Assembly: GCF_003097615.1 (NCBI RefSeq)
Contig: NZ_QCZG01000007.1
Span: 1-64,000 of the forward strand
Direction: 5' to 3'
DNA length: 64,000 nt
From: Pueribacillus theae
GTDB taxonomy: Bacteria; Bacillota; Bacilli; Bacillales; UBA6769
Shown piece after piece: positions 7,952 to 15,850 of the stretch. Numbering within the stretch: position 1 is the stretch's first letter; each line of letters opens with the position of its first letter. The position numbers and the translations under genes are program-made. The notes beneath the pieces are model-generated. The model was not told where the DNA came from and searched no databases. It was given only the letters and a program-made list of their open reading frames with translations.

Positions 7952-8776
7952 CTATCCCATTGGAATTTTTCTCTTAACCAACTTTAACGTTGCTACGATA
8001 AGAAAGCTAACAATCACCAATAAAAGCCATGAGCTCACTTTTCCTAAATGAACGAGACTCCATGCGTCGGTTTGGTTCGGATATTTCCATGCGCCAAAGA
8101 AGGTTGCAATATTTTCGGCTACCCATATAAAAAATCCGATAAGCACAAAAGAAAGTGCGAGCGGCATACGGTAACGCGTTCCACCAACCTCGTATGTAAC
8201 CCACGATTGCCAAAAAACGATAATGACAAGTGCAGCTAGCCACCAGCGAACGTCAATCCAATAATGGTGAATAAAAAAGTTCAAATAAATCGCAGCTGCC
8301 AGAGGCACAACGACCCAAAATGGCGGCCACTTAACCAGTTCAATCTTAAGCCTCCGCCACGCCTGGCAAAGATAACTCGCCACACTTGCGTACATGAATC
8401 CGCTATACAATGGCACGCCAAAAATTTTGACAAAGCCTTCCTCTGGATAAGCCCAAGATCCCATGTGCACCTTGAAAATTTCAAGCGCAAGCCCAATAAG
8501 GTGGAACAATGTGATCACCTTTAGTTCATCCCGTGTTTCAAGCCCTGAACGCACCATCCACCACTGCATCAGAAGGCAGATGATGAGGATCCAATCATAC
8601 CGTGGCAGGAACGGGAGTGGTATGATTTGGGTAAAAGCCAAAGTAGCAAAAATAACGACAGGAAACAAACATGACAGAGCCTGCTCCCAACCAAAACGGA
8701 CGAGTTGTTTTATTGCTCTCATGCTTTTTATCTTCAAAGACTTTTTCTGAGCATTGCTTTGGATCGTTACATTCAT
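7952..8776 (-). CDS. yoaT: DUF817 family membrane protein (YoaT-like)
   Basis: A polytopic membrane protein of 274 residues with about eight hydrophobic segments. Family-typical aromatic motifs include KVHMGSWAYPEEGF and TFFGAWKYPNQTDAW. The function is not known. It is the last gene of a three-gene operon whose order (DUF2975, XRE regulator, DUF817) matches yoaS-yozG-yoaT of B. subtilis. GAGGGG precedes the ATG, and the gap to the preceding stop is 14 nt. Confidence 0.85.
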   Translation of the reverse strand: MNVTIQSNAQKKSLKIKSMRAIKQLVRFGWEQALSCLFPVVIFATLAFTQIIPLPFLPRYDWILIICLLMQWWMVRSGLETRDELKVITLFHLIGLALEIFKVHMGSWAYPEEGFVKIFGVPLYSGFMYASVASYLCQAWRRLKIELVKWPPFWVVVPLAAAIYLNFFIHHYWIDVRWWLAALVIIVFWQSWVTYEVGGTRYRMPLALSFVLIGFFIWVAENIATFFGAWKYPNQTDAWSLVHLGKVSSWLLLVIVSFLIVATLKLVKRKIPMG

Positions 8777-8790
8777 GAGTAACCCCTCTT

Positions 8791-9021
8791 TTAAGAATTT
8801 GATTCTTGAGTGTCTTCATCATCTTTGTATTCTAAAATATCTCCGGGCTGACATTCTAAAGCCTTGCAAATCGCCTCTAAGGTTGAGAACCTAATGGCTT
8901 TTGCCTTGCCATTTTTCAGTATCGAAAGGTTAGCCATTGTGATTCCAACCTTCTCCGAAAGTTCTGTGACGCTCATTTTCCTTTTCGCCAACATCACGTC
9001 AATATTGATTATAATCGCCAT
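8791..9021 (-). CDS. yozG: YozG-like XRE/Cro-type transcriptional regulator
   Basis: A 76-residue single-domain HTH protein (MSVTELSEKVGITMANLSILKNG). This subgroup is regularly paired with a DUF2975 membrane protein. The second ATG (9021) is favoured: GAGGTG is 8 nt upstream, whereas it would be only 3 nt from the first ATG at 9030. It lies 10 nt after the yoaS stop, so the two are co-transcribed and it probably controls its own operon. The target site is not identified. Confidence 0.85.
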   Translation of the reverse strand: MAIIINIDVMLAKRKMSVTELSEKVGITMANLSILKNGKAKAIRFSTLEAICKALECQPGDILEYKDDEDTQESNS

Positions 9022-9031
9022 GCCATGCACC

Positions 9032-9514
9032 TCAGATCGTTAAATCATTTTCTGATTTTATATCTATGGCATTTTTTAATAGCTTTTGAAGAACAGCGGC
9101 AAAGACTGCGATCACCATTGATGCAAAAATAATGATCAATCCAAGTACGATGATACCTGGAGCATCGTCCATCTCCGCCATGAGATAAAAGAGTGGCATG
9201 CCTGCCACATACACGATACTGATTGTGGTTGCACAGTATTTTATATTCTTTAAAGCTCTTACAGATAATTCCGAGAAAGCGATGTTCTTGTCAATATAGC
9301 TTAAAAGTCTTAAAGCCTGATGCAGAGCAAAGTAAAAAGGGATCGCCGCTGCATACATGACGATTAAAACGAGATATTTTATATAAGCGAACTCTGGGTA
9401 CAATTCAGCTGCATAATTCGCTATTTTAGGCACCACAAATATGCACAAAGCAAGAATGGGAATGCCAATAAGAATAACGACTATCTTTAAAAAGAGCGTT
9501 GATCCTCGTTTCAT
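9032..9514 (-). CDS. yoaS: DUF2975 family membrane protein (YoaS-like)
   Basis: A 160-residue protein with four predicted membrane helices, typical of DUF2975, and a short polar tail (KSENDLTI). The ATG at 9514 is chosen because GAGGTG lies 6 nt upstream; the in-frame GTG at 9523 is part of that ribosome site. It is the first gene of the yoaS-yozG-yoaT operon. The membrane protein plus small XRE pair suggests a sensor/regulator module, but no signal is known. Confidence 0.8.
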   Translation of the reverse strand: MKRGSTLFLKIVVILIGIPILALCIFVVPKIANYAAELYPEFAYIKYLVLIVMYAAAIPFYFALHQALRLLSYIDKNIAFSELSVRALKNIKYCATTISIVYVAGMPLFYLMAEMDDAPGIIVLGLIIIFASMVIAVFAAVLQKLLKNAIDIKSENDLTI

Positions 9515-9780
9515 AAAAAACACCTCGCTTATTTATATAATCAGTATTTTAACACCTTATTTATCGAATATCAATAAATAATTATCATTTATGAATATAT
9601 TATTACCGATGTTCAATCACTGGCAATAAAATTTCAAATTTAACAATTTTAAAAAGCGGTCAGAAAGGAAAATAAGAGCTTGTGTTACTGGACTAAAAAG
9701 GATGAATCCTTCAATTAGCAATTTATAAGAAATCAAAACGGAATCAAAATGGTAAAATAAACAAAAAAGGAGGAATGACT
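9515..9780. other. Divergent intergenic region, very AT-rich
   Basis: This region separates the yoaS operon (minus) from the VOC-protein gene (plus). It is strongly AT-rich with short overlapping inverted repeats around ATCGAATATCAATAA at about 9560-9580. Promoters for both sides must lie here, but none matches consensus well enough to call. Confidence 0.4.
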
Positions 9781-10698
9781 ATGACGAGAATAAATCAAAA
9801 TATCGTTCCGCATTTATGGTATGACAAGGAGGCGAATGAAGCAGCAGCGTTTTATGCTTCCATTTTCCCGGACTCAAGAATTACGAATGTAACAGCACTC
9901 CATGACACACCATCAGGCGAAGCCGATTTAGTCTCTTTTGAGTTGTGGGGACAGAAGTTCATGGCAATCAGTGCAGGGCCTTTTTTCAAATTCAATCCGT
10001 CGGTGTCTTTTATCGTGAATTTTGACCCACCGCGAGAAAAAGACGCGAGTGAAAAAATAAATGAGGTTTGGAATAAATTGTCCGAAGGTGGCACAGTGTT
10101 AATGCCACTTGATAAGTATCCGTTTAGTGAGAAGTATGGTTGGATTCAAGATAAGTATGGTTTGTCGTGGCAACTAATCCTTACCAATCCAGAGGGTGAA
10201 GAGCGGCCTACGATTGTGCCCTCGCTAATGTTTGTCGGTGATACATGCGGCAAAGCGGAAGAGGCGATTAATTTTTATTTATCCGTATTTAAGAACTCAA
10301 AACAGGGACTAATTGCCCGCTACCCTCAAGGCATGGAACCTGACAAAGAAGGAACGATCATGTTTTCTGATTTCATGCTTGAGAATCAGTGGTTTGCCGC
10401 AATGGACAGCGCGAGAGATCATACATTCAGTTTCAACGAGGCCATCTCATTTATGGTATATTGTGACACACAAGAAGAGATTGATGACTATTGGGATAAG
10501 CTGACTGCGGTTCCTGAAGCCGAGCAATGCGGCTGGTTGAAAGATAAGTATGGAGCATCCTGGCAGATTGTGCCGAGAGAAATGGACGAGATAATGACGA
10601 GTAGTACACCAGAACAAATTACGCGTGTTAATAAGGCAACTCTTAAAATGAAGAAACTCGATCTTGTGGAGTTACAGAAAGCATACAAGGAAAAATGA
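9781..10698 (+). CDS. Tandem VOC-fold protein (PhnB / 3-dmu-9_3-mt family)
   Basis: Two copies of a glyoxalase/bleomycin-resistance (VOC) domain of the PhnB-like class make up this 305-residue protein. Each copy has the pattern W/F-Y-..-A-..-FY-..-F (NEAAAFYASIFPDS near residue 20; AEEAINFYLSVFKNS near 160) and ends in a GWxxDKYGxSWQ motif (twice). Such proteins are usually annotated as putative methyltransferases, though the fold is not that of a methyltransferase. The ATG at 9781 has AAGGAGG upstream; the ATG at 9775 is too close. No operon partner. Confidence 0.85.
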   Translation: MTRINQNIVPHLWYDKEANEAAAFYASIFPDSRITNVTALHDTPSGEADLVSFELWGQKFMAISAGPFFKFNPSVSFIVNFDPPREKDASEKINEVWNKLSEGGTVLMPLDKYPFSEKYGWIQDKYGLSWQLILTNPEGEERPTIVPSLMFVGDTCGKAEEAINFYLSVFKNSKQGLIARYPQGMEPDKEGTIMFSDFMLENQWFAAMDSARDHTFSFNEAISFMVYCDTQEEIDDYWDKLTAVPEAEQCGWLKDKYGASWQIVPREMDEIMTSSTPEQITRVNKATLKMKKLDLVELQKAYKEK

Positions 10699-10734
10699 AA
10701 ACGGGTATTCGGATTTTATGGTGGAAAAGGGCTT

Positions 10735-11142
10735 TCAAGTCACCCTTTTCCAATTCTTAATTAGTGTGGAAAAATCGACACCACAGTTACCCGTTATGAC
10801 GTGGCCTGTTACTTCATGCCAATGGAAAGTGTCGAATAATATGGCCTTTCTGAAAACACTTGAATTAAATCTTGGCTTGCGTTTCTTATGGAGGTTCTCA
10901 TTAAACAGTATTTTGGCTCGTAACGCTTCAAAAGAGTAACCTCTATCTATTCGTTCAACTTGCCTAATAATACGGTTCAATTGTCAGCCCACTCGCTTTA
11001 AACGAATGGGCAAATTCATAATCAATTGCTTTCGTGAGCTGTGCTTATATAACTTGTCAAAACCACATTCAAGACAACGTTCTGATGGGTTGATTGCTTC
11101 CACTTTAAACAACATGTCGCTTTCATTTTCTTGTGGTGGTTA
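10735..11142 (-). pseudogene. ISL3-family transposase remnant with internal deletion
   Basis: The upstream part (about 10985-11142) reads ESDMLFKVEAINPSERC then LECGFDKLYKHSS, the N-terminal zinc-binding region of ISL3 transposases. Directly after it, in another frame, comes the extreme C-terminus (GYSFEALRAKILFNENLHKK, then NCGVDFSTLIKNW). The catalytic DDE core is missing. Terminal inverted repeats were not found. Confidence 0.65.
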
Positions 11143-11173
11143 AATAACTGTGAGGTCTTGAAGAGATAATAGG

Positions 11174-11386
11174 TTAGTCATCTTTACCTTTTATTTTGAG
11201 AGCACCTACACCAATAATTGCTCCCAATATAACTAAAACGATACTGGCTATAATTTCATACCCTTGCAAAACTTCGATGTAATTTACCAGAAACCAACTT
11301 GGTCCTCCATTTGTTAATCGGTTTATGATGCCCCCAATTCCTTGAATGAATAGAAGTAGACTTACACCGCTTGCAATCTCTTTCAT
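11174..11386 (-). CDS. Small membrane protein, 70 aa
   Basis: The peptide has two hydrophobic segments (residues 5-25 and 43-63) and a charged end (KIKGKDD). AGGGG precedes the ATG. It lies 40 nt downstream of the GAP-family gene and probably belongs to the same TetR-controlled transcript. Its function is unknown; it may assist the larger membrane protein. Confidence 0.6.
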   Translation of the reverse strand: MKEIASGVSLLLFIQGIGGIINRLTNGGPSWFLVNYIEVLQGYEIIASIVLVILGAIIGVGALKIKGKDD

Positions 11387-11426
11387 AACACTACATCCCC
11401 TTTCAAAAAATTAACTGCTGAAATCA

Positions 11427-12134
11427 CTATAAAATTCCCCTAATGCCAATATTGAATAAAACCGCCCCAACAACTGCAACTGCCACTAATACAGAAGACA
11501 ATGGAGCTTTTACTAATTTTTTTCTTAGTTTTTCAAGCTTGTTCTGTATCCAACTTCTAAATAGTATATAAATGATCAATAGTAAGATTGAAGGAAGTAC
11601 CATAATTACGTTATAGCCAAGTAAAATACTTATGGACAACCCCGTATTAAACGCTAAACCATCCATTAATAAGATCGAGTAAAAATACGGTAAAGCAGTA
11701 GCAAACTCGATCGTAAACACAATGATACCGAGTATCATCATCGCCCTTAAAGATACTTGATTTGGTAACCATTCCATAAATCGTGATTCCATTCCTTTCT
11801 TAGGCTTATAAAAGCTAATCAGTACAAGGGCGGCACCAAATATCGTATAAAACCAACTTGAAATTTGATTCTTGGCCATACTTTCTATAAAACCAAGAAT
11901 CGGCCCAACTCCTAGGTAAACCAAGATTCCCATGATAAAATAGCAAAGTTGTGTCGATAATAAAAACACAATCAAACGCGATTTCAATTTTTCTTTTTGT
12001 ATTAGTAGGATATAAGCTGTGATCGCCAATACTCCGGGGCTTAAGATATCAATGAAAGCACAGAGCATAATAATGAGGAGTGCTGTTGTGAAATCTATGT
12101 TGGTGGGAATTAATGATTCAATGATTTCAAGCAC
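11427..12134 (-). CDS. GAP-family membrane protein (Sap-like exporter)
   Basis: A 235-residue protein with six hydrophobic segments and the family opening LSPGVLAITAYIL in helix 1. The GAP (Sap) family is distantly related to LysE-type exporters and in mycobacteria supports glycolipid export. Translation starts at a GTG with GGGGTGG upstream. A TetR-type regulator is divergently encoded with a shared operator, which argues for induced efflux of a small amphipathic compound. The substrate is unknown. Confidence 0.75.
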   Translation of the reverse strand: MLEIIESLIPTNIDFTTALLIIMLCAFIDILSPGVLAITAYILLIQKEKLKSRLIVFLLSTQLCYFIMGILVYLGVGPILGFIESMAKNQISSWFYTIFGAALVLISFYKPKKGMESRFMEWLPNQVSLRAMMILGIIVFTIEFATALPYFYSILLMDGLAFNTGLSISILLGYNVIMVLPSILLLIIYILFRSWIQNKLEKLRKKLVKAPLSSVLVAVAVVGAVLFNIGIRGIL

Positions 12135-12160
12135 CTAAACATCCACCCCTTATTTATTTA

Positions 12161-12203
12161 TTTAGCACACTGTGATAAAATGATAATAACACAGCGTGCT
12201 AAA
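12161..12203. promoter_or_regulatory. Probable TetR operator in the divergent promoter
   Basis: TTTAGCACACTGTG (12161-12174) is mirrored by CACAGCGTGCTAAA (12190-12203), matching at 13 of 14 positions. It lies between the divergent GAP and TetR genes and overlaps the only space for their promoters. Direct binding is inferred. Confidence 0.75.
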
Positions 12204-12224
12204 TAAAAGCAAGAGGTGATTTGA

Positions 12225-12818
12225 ATGCCGAAAATTGTTGATCATGATCACAAAAGGAAAATTATCGCTGAAACAGCTTGGAGAATTATTGAAACGGAAG
12301 GCATTGAAAAAGCATCTATCCGAAGAATTGCGTCTGAGGCTGGAATGTCTACCGGAGCATTAAGACATTATTTCTCAACCCAAGATGAATTACTATTATT
12401 TATCATGGAATATTTTCTTGCTCGAGGGAAAGAACGGTCGGAGAATAAATCATGGTCAAAAAACCCTCTTATTGCGGTACAGGAAACGCTGTTGGAATTA
12501 GTTCCTGTGGATCGGGAGAAACAAACTGAAACTGGCGTATGGCTGGTTTTTGCCATTCGCTCACTTACAAGTGCAGCTTTAAATACGAAAAAAGATGAAC
12601 TAACTGAAGGAGAATATATTTTAATGGAAGCACTGCTTGAAATATTAATAAAAGCAGGCTATGTAAATAAAGACATAAATATTGAAATAGAAAAATTACG
12701 GCTTACGGCAGTCATTGAAGGTTTATCCATACATGCTCTATTAAGACCGGATATATTCACAATTGAAAAAACGGAACAAATTATTACTCACCACTTAAAT
12801 GAACTTTGCAATCAATAA
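12225..12818 (+). CDS. TetR/AcrR-family transcriptional regulator (PksA/BetI-like)
   Basis: A 197-residue regulator with an N-terminal HTH (ASIRRIASEAGMSTGALRHY, residues 31-50) and a C-terminal ligand domain ending IITHHLNELCN, as in the BetI/PksA subgroup. GAGGTG precedes the ATG. It is divergent from the GAP-family gene and likely represses both directions by binding the inverted repeat between them. The ligand is unknown. Confidence 0.88.
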   Translation: MPKIVDHDHKRKIIAETAWRIIETEGIEKASIRRIASEAGMSTGALRHYFSTQDELLLFIMEYFLARGKERSENKSWSKNPLIAVQETLLELVPVDREKQTETGVWLVFAIRSLTSAALNTKKDELTEGEYILMEALLEILIKAGYVNKDINIEIEKLRLTAVIEGLSIHALLRPDIFTIEKTEQIITHHLNELCNQ

Positions 12819-13179
12819 TATATTAAGTTAAACACTTGTTTTTTAAATAAACCCTGTGGAATGACTCGATAATGAAAAGAAGTAGAATCCCACCATAAAA
12901 TCCGAAGAGCCATGAAAATACAGCCTGCTACTTGGTTGCATGGAAGCGCCGAGTTGAATATATAATTTCATATATTAAAAAACCTATCCACTTCGAATCA
13001 TAAAAATGGATAGGTTTCTATAAAAATTCTATCTGATTGAATAACAGTAATGGTCGGCCAACGTTTTACGAAATCAATGAAGATTTTAAGAGACTTTACT
13101 CAATCTATACACTGAGTTTACTAAGCTTTAATATTCAGATGATATGATTGGTTTAGCAACGAATGAGGAGGCAGTATAA
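12819..13179. other. Intergenic region with a terminator-like hairpin
   Basis: There is no convincing gene in this stretch. An 11-bp stem AAACCTATCCA/TGGATAGGTTT (12980-13017) could end the tetR transcript. The part before the HAD gene is AT-rich and includes its ribosome site (GAGGAGG at about 13167). Confidence 0.5.
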
Positions 13180-13977
13180 ATGAATGTGCGTGCAATATTT
13201 ATTGATATGGATTGTACATTACTAAGAACTTCAAACTACATTTCCCGCCGAAATATGGAAGCCATTTATAGGCTCATTCATCAGGGAGTCAAGGTTTTTC
13301 TAGCCACTGGTCGACACTATGAAGTAACCGTTCCCTACCATAAAGAAATTGGATTACGAACTCCAATGATCTGTTTGAATGGCGCTGCTATTCACGATGC
13401 AGAGACAGGAAGAGTGATGCAAATGAACACCGTCCGATTGAACGAAGAACGATTTCACCATCTGACGGCTGAAAGTCCATGTAATGTTATTATCCATACA
13501 GCAAATGGGCTTTATTGTAAGGAAACAAATGAAGAAATCGATTATTGGACAAAAGTTGGGCAAATTCCACCACGGTATATTGGAGATTTAAGACAGGCAA
13601 ATTATCAAGATGTTCTTAAATATAGTGTTCGAACAGGTGTACCAAGTTCTGTATTATCCGCTTTGTTTAAAAAGGAAGCTGAAGTCATCGATTGGAATGA
13701 CGGGTTTGAGATGGTTGCTCCGAATATTTCCAAATGGTCCGCTATAAAAAGCTTACTCACCGAATTTCGAATTAGTCCAAATGAAGCTGTAGCCATTGGA
13801 GACGGGCCCAATGATATAGAGATGCTTCGTCATGTCGGCATTGGTGTAGCCATGGGAAACGCTAGCGAAAAGGTTAAAGCAGCGGCTGATTTTGTTACAG
13901 GACATCACGAAAATGATGGATTAGCTGAGTTTATAGAACGTTATCTTCTTAAATCATATGAATCATATGCGATTTAA
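13180..13977 (+). CDS. Cof-type HAD-IIB family hydrolase
   Basis: A sugar-phosphatase-like haloacid dehalogenase of 265 residues. Motif I is FIDMDCTLL, with nucleophile Asp9 and acid/base Asp11; the family norm is DxDGT, so the Gly is Cys here. Motif II is FLATGR, and motif IV is AIGDGPNDIEML. The IIB cap lies between about residues 85 and 190. The substrate cannot be told from sequence; related enzymes act on sugar or nucleotide phosphates such as FMN or pyridoxal phosphate. It appears monocistronic. Confidence 0.85.
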   Translation: MNVRAIFIDMDCTLLRTSNYISRRNMEAIYRLIHQGVKVFLATGRHYEVTVPYHKEIGLRTPMICLNGAAIHDAETGRVMQMNTVRLNEERFHHLTAESPCNVIIHTANGLYCKETNEEIDYWTKVGQIPPRYIGDLRQANYQDVLKYSVRTGVPSSVLSALFKKEAEVIDWNDGFEMVAPNISKWSAIKSLLTEFRISPNEAVAIGDGPNDIEMLRHVGIGVAMGNASEKVKAAADFVTGHHENDGLAEFIERYLLKSYESYAI

Positions 13978-14031
13978 AGTTTTTTATTAGCAATTTTTTT
14001 TAATCAGATAGTGTATCTTCATTGAACATTT

Positions 14032-14286
14032 TCATTCATTAGGCATAGTGAATGTCACAGAAATACCACTGGTTTCTTCAATTTTCGTAAATATTTCATT
14101 AAGAATTTCTAATGCTCTTTCATTTGATTCGTACTTCCCCAAAATCTTACCCCAGTGATCTAAAGATGCACTGCCGATAACACCTTCTATTTTTTTCCCG
14201 TTTACAGTAACTTCTTTTACATTTATCAAACTTTGTTTATCTTGTGTAACAATCCATAACATAGAAAAGTTCATCCCTTCGTTCAT
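14032..14286 (-). CDS. Conserved-looking 84-aa protein of unknown function
   Basis: A good ribosome site (GAGGTGG) precedes the ATG at 14286. The product contains WIVTQDKQSLINVKEVTVNG and DHWGKILGKYESNERALEIL, a beta-rich then helical pattern with no membrane segment. I recall similar short proteins in Bacillus genomes and prophages, but I cannot name a family. It is convergent with the HAD gene. Confidence 0.6.
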   Translation of the reverse strand: MNEGMNFSMLWIVTQDKQSLINVKEVTVNGKKIEGVIGSASLDHWGKILGKYESNERALEILNEIFTKIEETSGISVTFTMPNE

Positions 14287-14625
14287 ATTTCCACCTCATT
14301 ATATAATGAACTAATTGATAATTGAAAGTTCTTTGAGCCACTGGTTATCTCTCAGATCCAAGATATTGATAGCCTTACCCATCTCTCAAAACAAACGAAA
14401 GATGAGGAAGAATTGCGGCGACAAGTGAAACTAGATTCCATCAGCTTGACCGTAGATTGGTAATTTCTTACTTATAAAATGATTTTAATCTATAATATAA
14501 CTTTACAGGTATATTCCAATTAGGTTATATTATAATTAGGTTATATTCAAGTCACATTAATATGTCAGCTATCAGAAAGGGGATGCGATGATAAAAATAG
14601 ATATTTATTTAATGAGGTGAGAAAC
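14287..14625. other. Intergenic region with a possible coding remnant
   Basis: Plus-strand frame 14341-14463 reads QIQDIDSLTHLSKQTKDEEE and ends LDSISLTVDW-stop; it has no start and may be the tail of a lost gene. Further right the sequence is AT-rich with repeated TTATAT runs (14500-14540), the probable promoter zone for the ArsR gene. Confidence 0.3.
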
Positions 14626-14976
14626 ATGTCAGGTAAAATTCTAGGCATGGATGTATCAATGCTAGGTGCGTTAGCTGAACCAAATCGGATGGCTATCGTT
14701 GAACTGTTACGCGATGGGCCTCTAACCGTCGGAGAAATTGCTAATCGGCTGGAACTGAGCCAGCCGCATGCATCAAAGCATTTAAAGGTGCTAAGTAACA
14801 ATGGAATTGTAGAAGTGAAGCCAGAAGCTAATCGTCGATTTTACAAGCTGCGACCTGAGCCTTTTCAGGCATTAGAATATTGGGCGACTTCCTTTCAAAA
14901 GGATATGGAAAGGAGACTCGACAGCTTGGACGATTATGTAAAAGAATTGCAAAACAAAAGAAAAATAGACGAGTGA
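14626..14976 (+). CDS. ArsR-family HTH regulator
   Basis: A winged-helix repressor of 116 residues with the sequence LAEPNRMAIVELLRDGPLTV then the recognition helix LSQPHASKHLKVL. The CxC metal-binding motif of arsenic and cadmium sensors is absent, so it is more like the SdpR-type group paired with SRPBCC proteins. GAGGTG lies 6 nt before the ATG at 14626; the GTG at 14617 is within that ribosome site. It is 19 nt upstream of the SRPBCC gene and should be co-transcribed with it. Confidence 0.85.
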   Translation: MSGKILGMDVSMLGALAEPNRMAIVELLRDGPLTVGEIANRLELSQPHASKHLKVLSNNGIVEVKPEANRRFYKLRPEPFQALEYWATSFQKDMERRLDSLDDYVKELQNKRKIDE

Positions 14977-14995
14977 AAAATGAGGAGGAAAAATC

Positions 14996-15508
14996 ATGCC
15001 AAATAACAAAATGGTTTCAAGATTAGAGAATGAAAGATTTCTAGTTTTAGAGCGTATTTATGATATGCCACGTGATCAACTATTTCAATTATTTAAAGAA
15101 CCAGAGCACTTAAAGCGCTGGTGGAGTACGGACGGTTGGGAACTACCTGTTTGCAACATGGACTTTCGCCCGGGAGGCGTATGGCACTACTGCATGAAAT
15201 GTGTTGATAAGAATCAAGAAGAATATGGAATGGAATCTTGGAATAAAACCATTTATAAAGAAATTATTGAGCCAGAAAAGATTGTTTATAACGATTATTT
15301 TTCGGATGCAGAAGGCAATATCAATGAGTCCATGCCTTCTCCAGAGGTTACGATGGAATTCATCGATTTGGGCAGTCAAACTAAATTGGTCAGCCGTTCT
15401 GAATTTGATTCAGCAGATTCTCTTCAAGCTGTTTTGGACATGGGATTGCTGGAAGGCATTACGCAAACTTGGGATAGTTTAGATGCACTAGTTGAGACCT
15501 TGAAGTAA
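14996..15508 (+). CDS. SRPBCC / AHSA1-like domain protein
   Basis: A 170-residue START-like fold protein, recognisable from FKEPEHLKRWWSTDGWELP near the N-terminus and the C-terminal helix ending TWDSLDALVETL. ArsR plus AHSA1-like pairs are common in Bacillaceae and are thought to sense or bind a small hydrophobic ligand. GAGGAGG precedes the ATG. A strong terminator follows. Confidence 0.82.
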   Translation: MPNNKMVSRLENERFLVLERIYDMPRDQLFQLFKEPEHLKRWWSTDGWELPVCNMDFRPGGVWHYCMKCVDKNQEEYGMESWNKTIYKEIIEPEKIVYNDYFSDAEGNINESMPSPEVTMEFIDLGSQTKLVSRSEFDSADSLQAVLDMGLLEGITQTWDSLDALVETLK

Positions 15509-15569
15509 AATAGAGAACATATACTTTGGTCATTTAATATAATTTAAAATGATGAAAGAAATATTTACA

Positions 15570-15602
15570 AAGGCGGTTGACCAGAGTAGTTAACCGCCTT
15601 TT
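15570..15602 (+). terminator. Terminator of the ArsR-SRPBCC operon
   Basis: The stem AAGGCGGTT/AACCGCCTT is followed by TTTT, 60 nt after the SRPBCC stop codon. Confidence 0.75.
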
Positions 15603-15639
15603 AGTACATCTTGTGGACATCATCTACTTCCCAAGAATA

Positions 15640-15792
15640 GGGATACTCCCATTTCTTAAAGTAAAGCAAAAAAGGAAGCGAGCTAAATGGATTCTTGAAA
15701 ATTATAATCTCGTTACACCTAGAAATGGAAAATGCACTGCTGATTTATTGAAACAAAAGCAAGCGTTCGAAAACAAGTTTTTTACAATATAA
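15640..15792 (+). pseudogene. Unrecognised 3' gene remnant next to ssrA
   Basis: The frame reads KRKRAKWILENYNLVTPRNG, then a short linker, then LLKQKQAFENKFFTI-stop. It looks like the basic, helical C-terminus of a real protein, but upstream the frame runs through the preceding terminator, so no intact gene exists. The family is not recognised. Its stop codon touches the ssrA terminator. Confidence 0.4.
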
Positions 15793-15826
15793 ACAGGCTA
15801 ACGATTTCGTTATCGTTAGCCTGTTT
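15791..15826 (-). terminator. Terminator of ssrA
   Basis: A perfect 15-bp inverted repeat (AAACAGGCTAACGAT with ATCGTTAGCCTGTTT, 6-nt loop) begins about 10 nt after the tmRNA 3' end. The T-run on the minus strand is short. Confidence 0.75.
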
Positions 15827-15850
15827 CAAAAACATATGGAGACGGTGGGA

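Noticed and set aside
9775-9780. ATG at 9775 as start of the VOC protein
   Set aside because: It is 1-2 nt from the AAGGAGG motif; the ATG at 9781 has proper spacing.
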